The notes under the pieces were generated by a model. That model saw only the letters and a program-made list of their open reading frames with translations. It made no database searches and was not told where the DNA came from. A stretch of DNA of 7,306 nucleotides. Origin: RFQD01 sp049314515 (GTDB lineage Bacteria > Actinomycetota > Actinomycetes > Actinomycetales > Microbacteriaceae). The translations under genes were made by a program, and so were the position numbers. The stretch is from the NCBI GenBank assembly GCA_049314515.1, contig JBMOEY010000074.1, forward strand, positions 1 to 7,306. The letters run 5' to 3'. Shown here piece by piece: positions 5,667 to 7,306 of the stretch; position 1 is the first letter of the stretch, and each line of letters starts with the position of its first letter.

Positions 5667-6539
5667 ATGCCCGAGCTTCCCGAAGTCGAGGTGGTGCGGC
5701 GGGGGCTTGCGCCCGCGGTAACCGGCGCGCAGATTACTCACGTTGAGGTTGTCGATGCGCGCTCGCTGAAACGGCACGATGCACGTCGTGGTGATTTTGT
5801 CGGGATGCTCGAGCAGTCGCAGATCAACTCGGTGGAACGCCGGGGCAAGTTCATGTGGTTGACCCTCTCGACCGGGGACGCCCTGGTGGTGCACCTGGGC
5901 ATGAGCGGGCAGGTGTTGCTGCGCGAGCCGGGGGCCGACGATGACCGGCATGTGCGCATCCGGTTTGGGGTGAGCCACCCGGAGCACGGTGATCTCGTCG
6001 TTGCGTTTGTTGACCAGCGCATCTTTGGTTCGATGGCGGTGGATGCGCTCATCGAGCAACACGGAGCACTCGTGCCCACCCAGGTCGCTCACATCGCCCT
6101 CGACCCTCTCGATGAGCGATTCGACGACGACGCGTTTGTGGCGGCCCTGCGACGCAAGCGCACGGGAATCAAGCGTGCCCTGCTCGACCAAACCCTCGTG
6201 AGCGGGATCGGAAATATTTACGCGGATGAGGCGCTCTGGGCATCCCGTTTGCACTACGACCGACCCACCGACCGCTTGAGTGCCGCCTCGGCCCGCACCG
6301 TATTGGCGGAGGTACGTGCAGTTCTCGCAAGGGCGCTCGCCGAAGGTGGCACGAGTTTTGATGAGCAGTATGTGAACGTCAACGGACAAGCCGGGTATTT
6401 TGCCCACAGCCTGAATGCGTACGGTCGCCAGGGTGACGAGTGCTCTCGGTGCGGCGTTCCCATCGTGCGCGAGTCGTTTATGAATCGGGGGTCTCACTTT
6501 TGCCCCGTCTGTCAGCGACGGCCGCGGGCACGGTTGTAG
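5667..6539 (+). CDS. mutM: Formamidopyrimidine-DNA glycosylase (Fpg/MutM)
   Basis: MutM removes 8-oxoguanine and formamidopyrimidines from DNA and nicks the abasic site by beta,delta-elimination. The 290-residue protein starts MPELPEVE: removal of Met exposes the catalytic Pro2, and Glu3 is present, which fixes the start. K61 matches the conserved lysine in the beta-clamp. HLGMSGQ (76-82) and DQRIFG (116-121) supply the Met79/Arg118/Phe120 set that fills the void left by the flipped base. GIGNIYADEALWASRLH (180-196) is the helix-two-turn-helix. The C-terminal zinc finger is complete: C259-x2-C262-x16-C279-x2-C282, with R274 in the finger loop. It lies 8 bp after rnc. In mycobacteria and many other actinobacteria smc follows shortly after; here an IclR-type regulator gene follows instead. 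Confidence 0.97.
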   Translation: MPELPEVEVVRRGLAPAVTGAQITHVEVVDARSLKRHDARRGDFVGMLEQSQINSVERRGKFMWLTLSTGDALVVHLGMSGQVLLREPGADDDRHVRIRFGVSHPEHGDLVVAFVDQRIFGSMAVDALIEQHGALVPTQVAHIALDPLDERFDDDAFVAALRRKRTGIKRALLDQTLVSGIGNIYADEALWASRLHYDRPTDRLSAASARTVLAEVRAVLARALAEGGTSFDEQYVNVNGQAGYFAHSLNAYGRQGDECSRCGVPIVRESFMNRGSHFCPVCQRRPRARL

Positions 6540-6553
6540 CACCTCGAGACCTC

Positions 6554-6570
6554 TTTCCGCTTGACGGAAA
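6554..6570. promoter_or_regulatory. Candidate operator 1 upstream of the IclR-type gene
   Basis: This is a perfect inverted repeat, TTTCCG-CTTGA-CGGAAA, in the 164-bp mutM-iclR gap. Its core TTCCGCTTGACGGAA (6555-6569) shares length and the TTCCGCT-N4-GGAA layout with a second site at 6650-6664. Short 15-17-bp inverted repeats of this kind are typical IclR-family operators, usually autoregulatory. A terminator for mutM is the alternative, but no T-run follows. Confidence 0.5.
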
Positions 6571-6649
6571 ACTACCGCCGCATCGCCCGCTGTTTCGGGG
6601 ATTTGGTCGACGGTACGGTGTGCGAGGTGAGAGAGTACCAGCAACCGTT

Positions 6650-6664
6650 TTCCGCTCTTTGGAA
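6650..6664. promoter_or_regulatory. Candidate operator 2 upstream of the IclR-type gene
   Basis: TTCCGCTCTTTGGAA repeats the TTCCGCT-N4-GGAA form of operator 1. Its centre is 95 bp from that of operator 1, about nine helical turns, so dimers or tetramers could occupy both on the same face. An offset outer pair, CCGTT (6645-6649) and AACGG (6663-6667), adds symmetry. It ends 39 bp before the start codon, a position suited to autorepression. Confidence 0.5.
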
Positions 6665-6694
6665 CGGGAGTTTGACGCCATCGATCACCTGTTC

Positions 6695-6700
6695 GGAGGA
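6695..6700 (+). promoter_or_regulatory. Strong Shine-Dalgarno of the IclR-type gene
   Basis: GGAGGA precedes the ATG at 6704 by 3 nt (4 nt from GGAGG). It is the best Shine-Dalgarno in the window and fixes the start. It also implies a leadered transcript, unlike the leaderless genes upstream. Confidence 0.8.
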
Positions 6701-6703
6701 ATC

Positions 6704-7306
6704 ATGAGTCCCGCCCGCAGCACCGAAGGTGCCCCCATCTCATCTATCGGCCGCGGAATCGCCGTGCTCGCGTGCTTCACCCCGCGCGCCCACGCACTCA
6801 CGCTGTCGGAGTTGTCGCAGAAGTCGAAATTGCCCATGTCGAGCACGCACCGCGTCGTCGCGGAGCTGACCACCGGTGGGTTCTTGGTGCGCGGCAAAGA
6901 TAAGCGCTACCGCATCGGCACACGCATGTGGTCCATCGCGCAGCTTGCACCCGTGAGCGACCAGCTCCGTGAGCGCGCCTTGCCCACACTCGCGCGCCTC
7001 TACGAAGAGACCGGAGAAAACATCACGCTCGCGGTGCTCGACCGCGGTCAGGCACTATACGTCGACCGACTGGTCGGTGAGAAGAGCATCCCGTCGGCCA
7101 GTCGCACCGGAGGTCACCTTCCCTTACACACCACGGGAGTGGGCAAAGTGCTTCTGGCATACCTCGACAAAGAAAAAATTGACGCCTACCTCAGCCGACC
7201 ACTTCAGCGTGCGACGCCGCATTCGATAACCGACCCAGACAAGCTCCGGGAGGAACTCACGGAGGTACGCCAGCGCGGCTATGCGGTTATTCGCCAAGAA
7301 TTGACT
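6704..7306 (+). CDS. IclR-family transcriptional regulator, C-terminus outside window
   Basis: The first 201 residues of an IclR-family DNA-binding regulator are visible; typical members have about 250, so roughly 50-60 are missing. An N-terminal winged helix-turn-helix spans about 12-75: SIGRGIAVL, LTLSELSQKSKLPMSSTHRV with the recognition helix around 45-57, then the wing VRGKDKRYRIG. The effector domain begins near 82 and contains ETGENITLAVLDRG (102-115), YVDRL and the hallmark LPLHTTGVGKVLLAYL (139-154). IclR proteins bind small aromatic or carboxylic-acid ligands and often control a neighbouring catabolic operon, here probably downstream and out of view. The family hallmark is strong; ligand and targets cannot be told. 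Two matched inverted repeats upstream suggest autoregulation. Confidence 0.93.
   Translation, partial: MSPARSTEGAPISSIGRGIAVLACFTPRAHALTLSELSQKSKLPMSSTHRVVAELTTGGFLVRGKDKRYRIGTRMWSIAQLAPVSDQLRERALPTLARLYEETGENITLAVLDRGQALYVDRLVGEKSIPSASRTGGHLPLHTTGVGKVLLAYLDKEKIDAYLSRPLQRATPHSITDPDKLREELTEVRQRGYAVIRQELT

Noticed and set aside
6561..6566. TTGACG as a -35 element for the IclR-type gene
   Set aside because: No acceptable -10 box lies 16-18 bp downstream (CGCCCG at 6584-6589). The hexamer is explained by the inverted repeat it sits in.
6586..6599. CCCG-N6-CGGG hairpin as a mutM terminator
   Set aside because: The stem is only 4 bp and no T-run follows, so it is not distinguishable from chance at this G+C.
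6612..6639. GGTAC...GTACC inverted repeat in the mutM-iclR gap
   Set aside because: The arms are 5 bp with an 18-nt separation and do not resemble the two matched TTCC-GGAA sites.
5517..6644. Long open frame on the minus strand (375 codons) covering mutM
   Set aside because: It is an antisense shadow of rnc and mutM, whose catalytic motifs are complete on the plus strand. It has no start signal and no recognisable family.

Overview
The window looks like the chromosome of a high-G+C Gram-positive bacterium, most likely an actinobacterium of the Microbacteriaceae type. The evidence is the high G+C with G/C-rich third positions, frequent GTG starts, cysteine-free bL32, the actinobacterial protein variants (RecG EVGSGKT, the 'DQRIFG' form of MutM), and promoter boxes of the TANNNT type placed directly in front of start codons. 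The taxonomic call is by recognition only and was not checked by any search.

Layout. Bases 1-106 are the tail of an aldo/keto reductase gene on the + strand. It converges on rsmD (137-718, - strand). A 15-bp tandem duplication that folds into a perfect 10-bp hairpin sits at their junction. rsmD and recG (757-2967) diverge from a gap of only 38 bp. After recG, every gene is on the + strand and tightly packed: coaD (2986-3471), an RraA/HMG-CHA-aldolase-like gene (3475-4173), yceD/DUF177 (4196-4732), rpmF (4764-4970), rnc (4972-5658) and mutM (5667-6539). A 164-bp gap with two matching inverted repeats leads to an IclR-family regulator gene (6704 to the window end, incomplete).

How the genes fit together. 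This is a housekeeping neighbourhood: rRNA methylation (RsmD), replication-fork rescue (RecG), coenzyme A synthesis (CoaD), rRNA processing and 50S assembly (YceD, bL32, RNase III) and oxidised-base repair (MutM). The family pairings recG/rsmD/coaD and yceD/rpmF/rnc/mutM are typical of actinobacteria. Two things look unusual here: rsmD is inverted away from coaD, and a putative aldolase-fold gene sits between coaD and yceD.

Regulation visible in the sequence. Four genes (rsmD, recG, coaD, yceD) have a TAGGCT, TAGACT or TAAACT box ending exactly 6 nt before the start codon, and no Shine-Dalgarno. That is the geometry expected for leaderless mRNAs. A fifth such box overlaps the yceD stop codon and would give rpmF a leader of about 22 nt. 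The IclR gene has a strong Shine-Dalgarno and two TTCCGCT-N4-GGAA operator candidates. I found no mobile element, CRISPR array, tRNA or rRNA, and no obvious new multi-gene system. The most interesting signals are regulatory or small structural ones.
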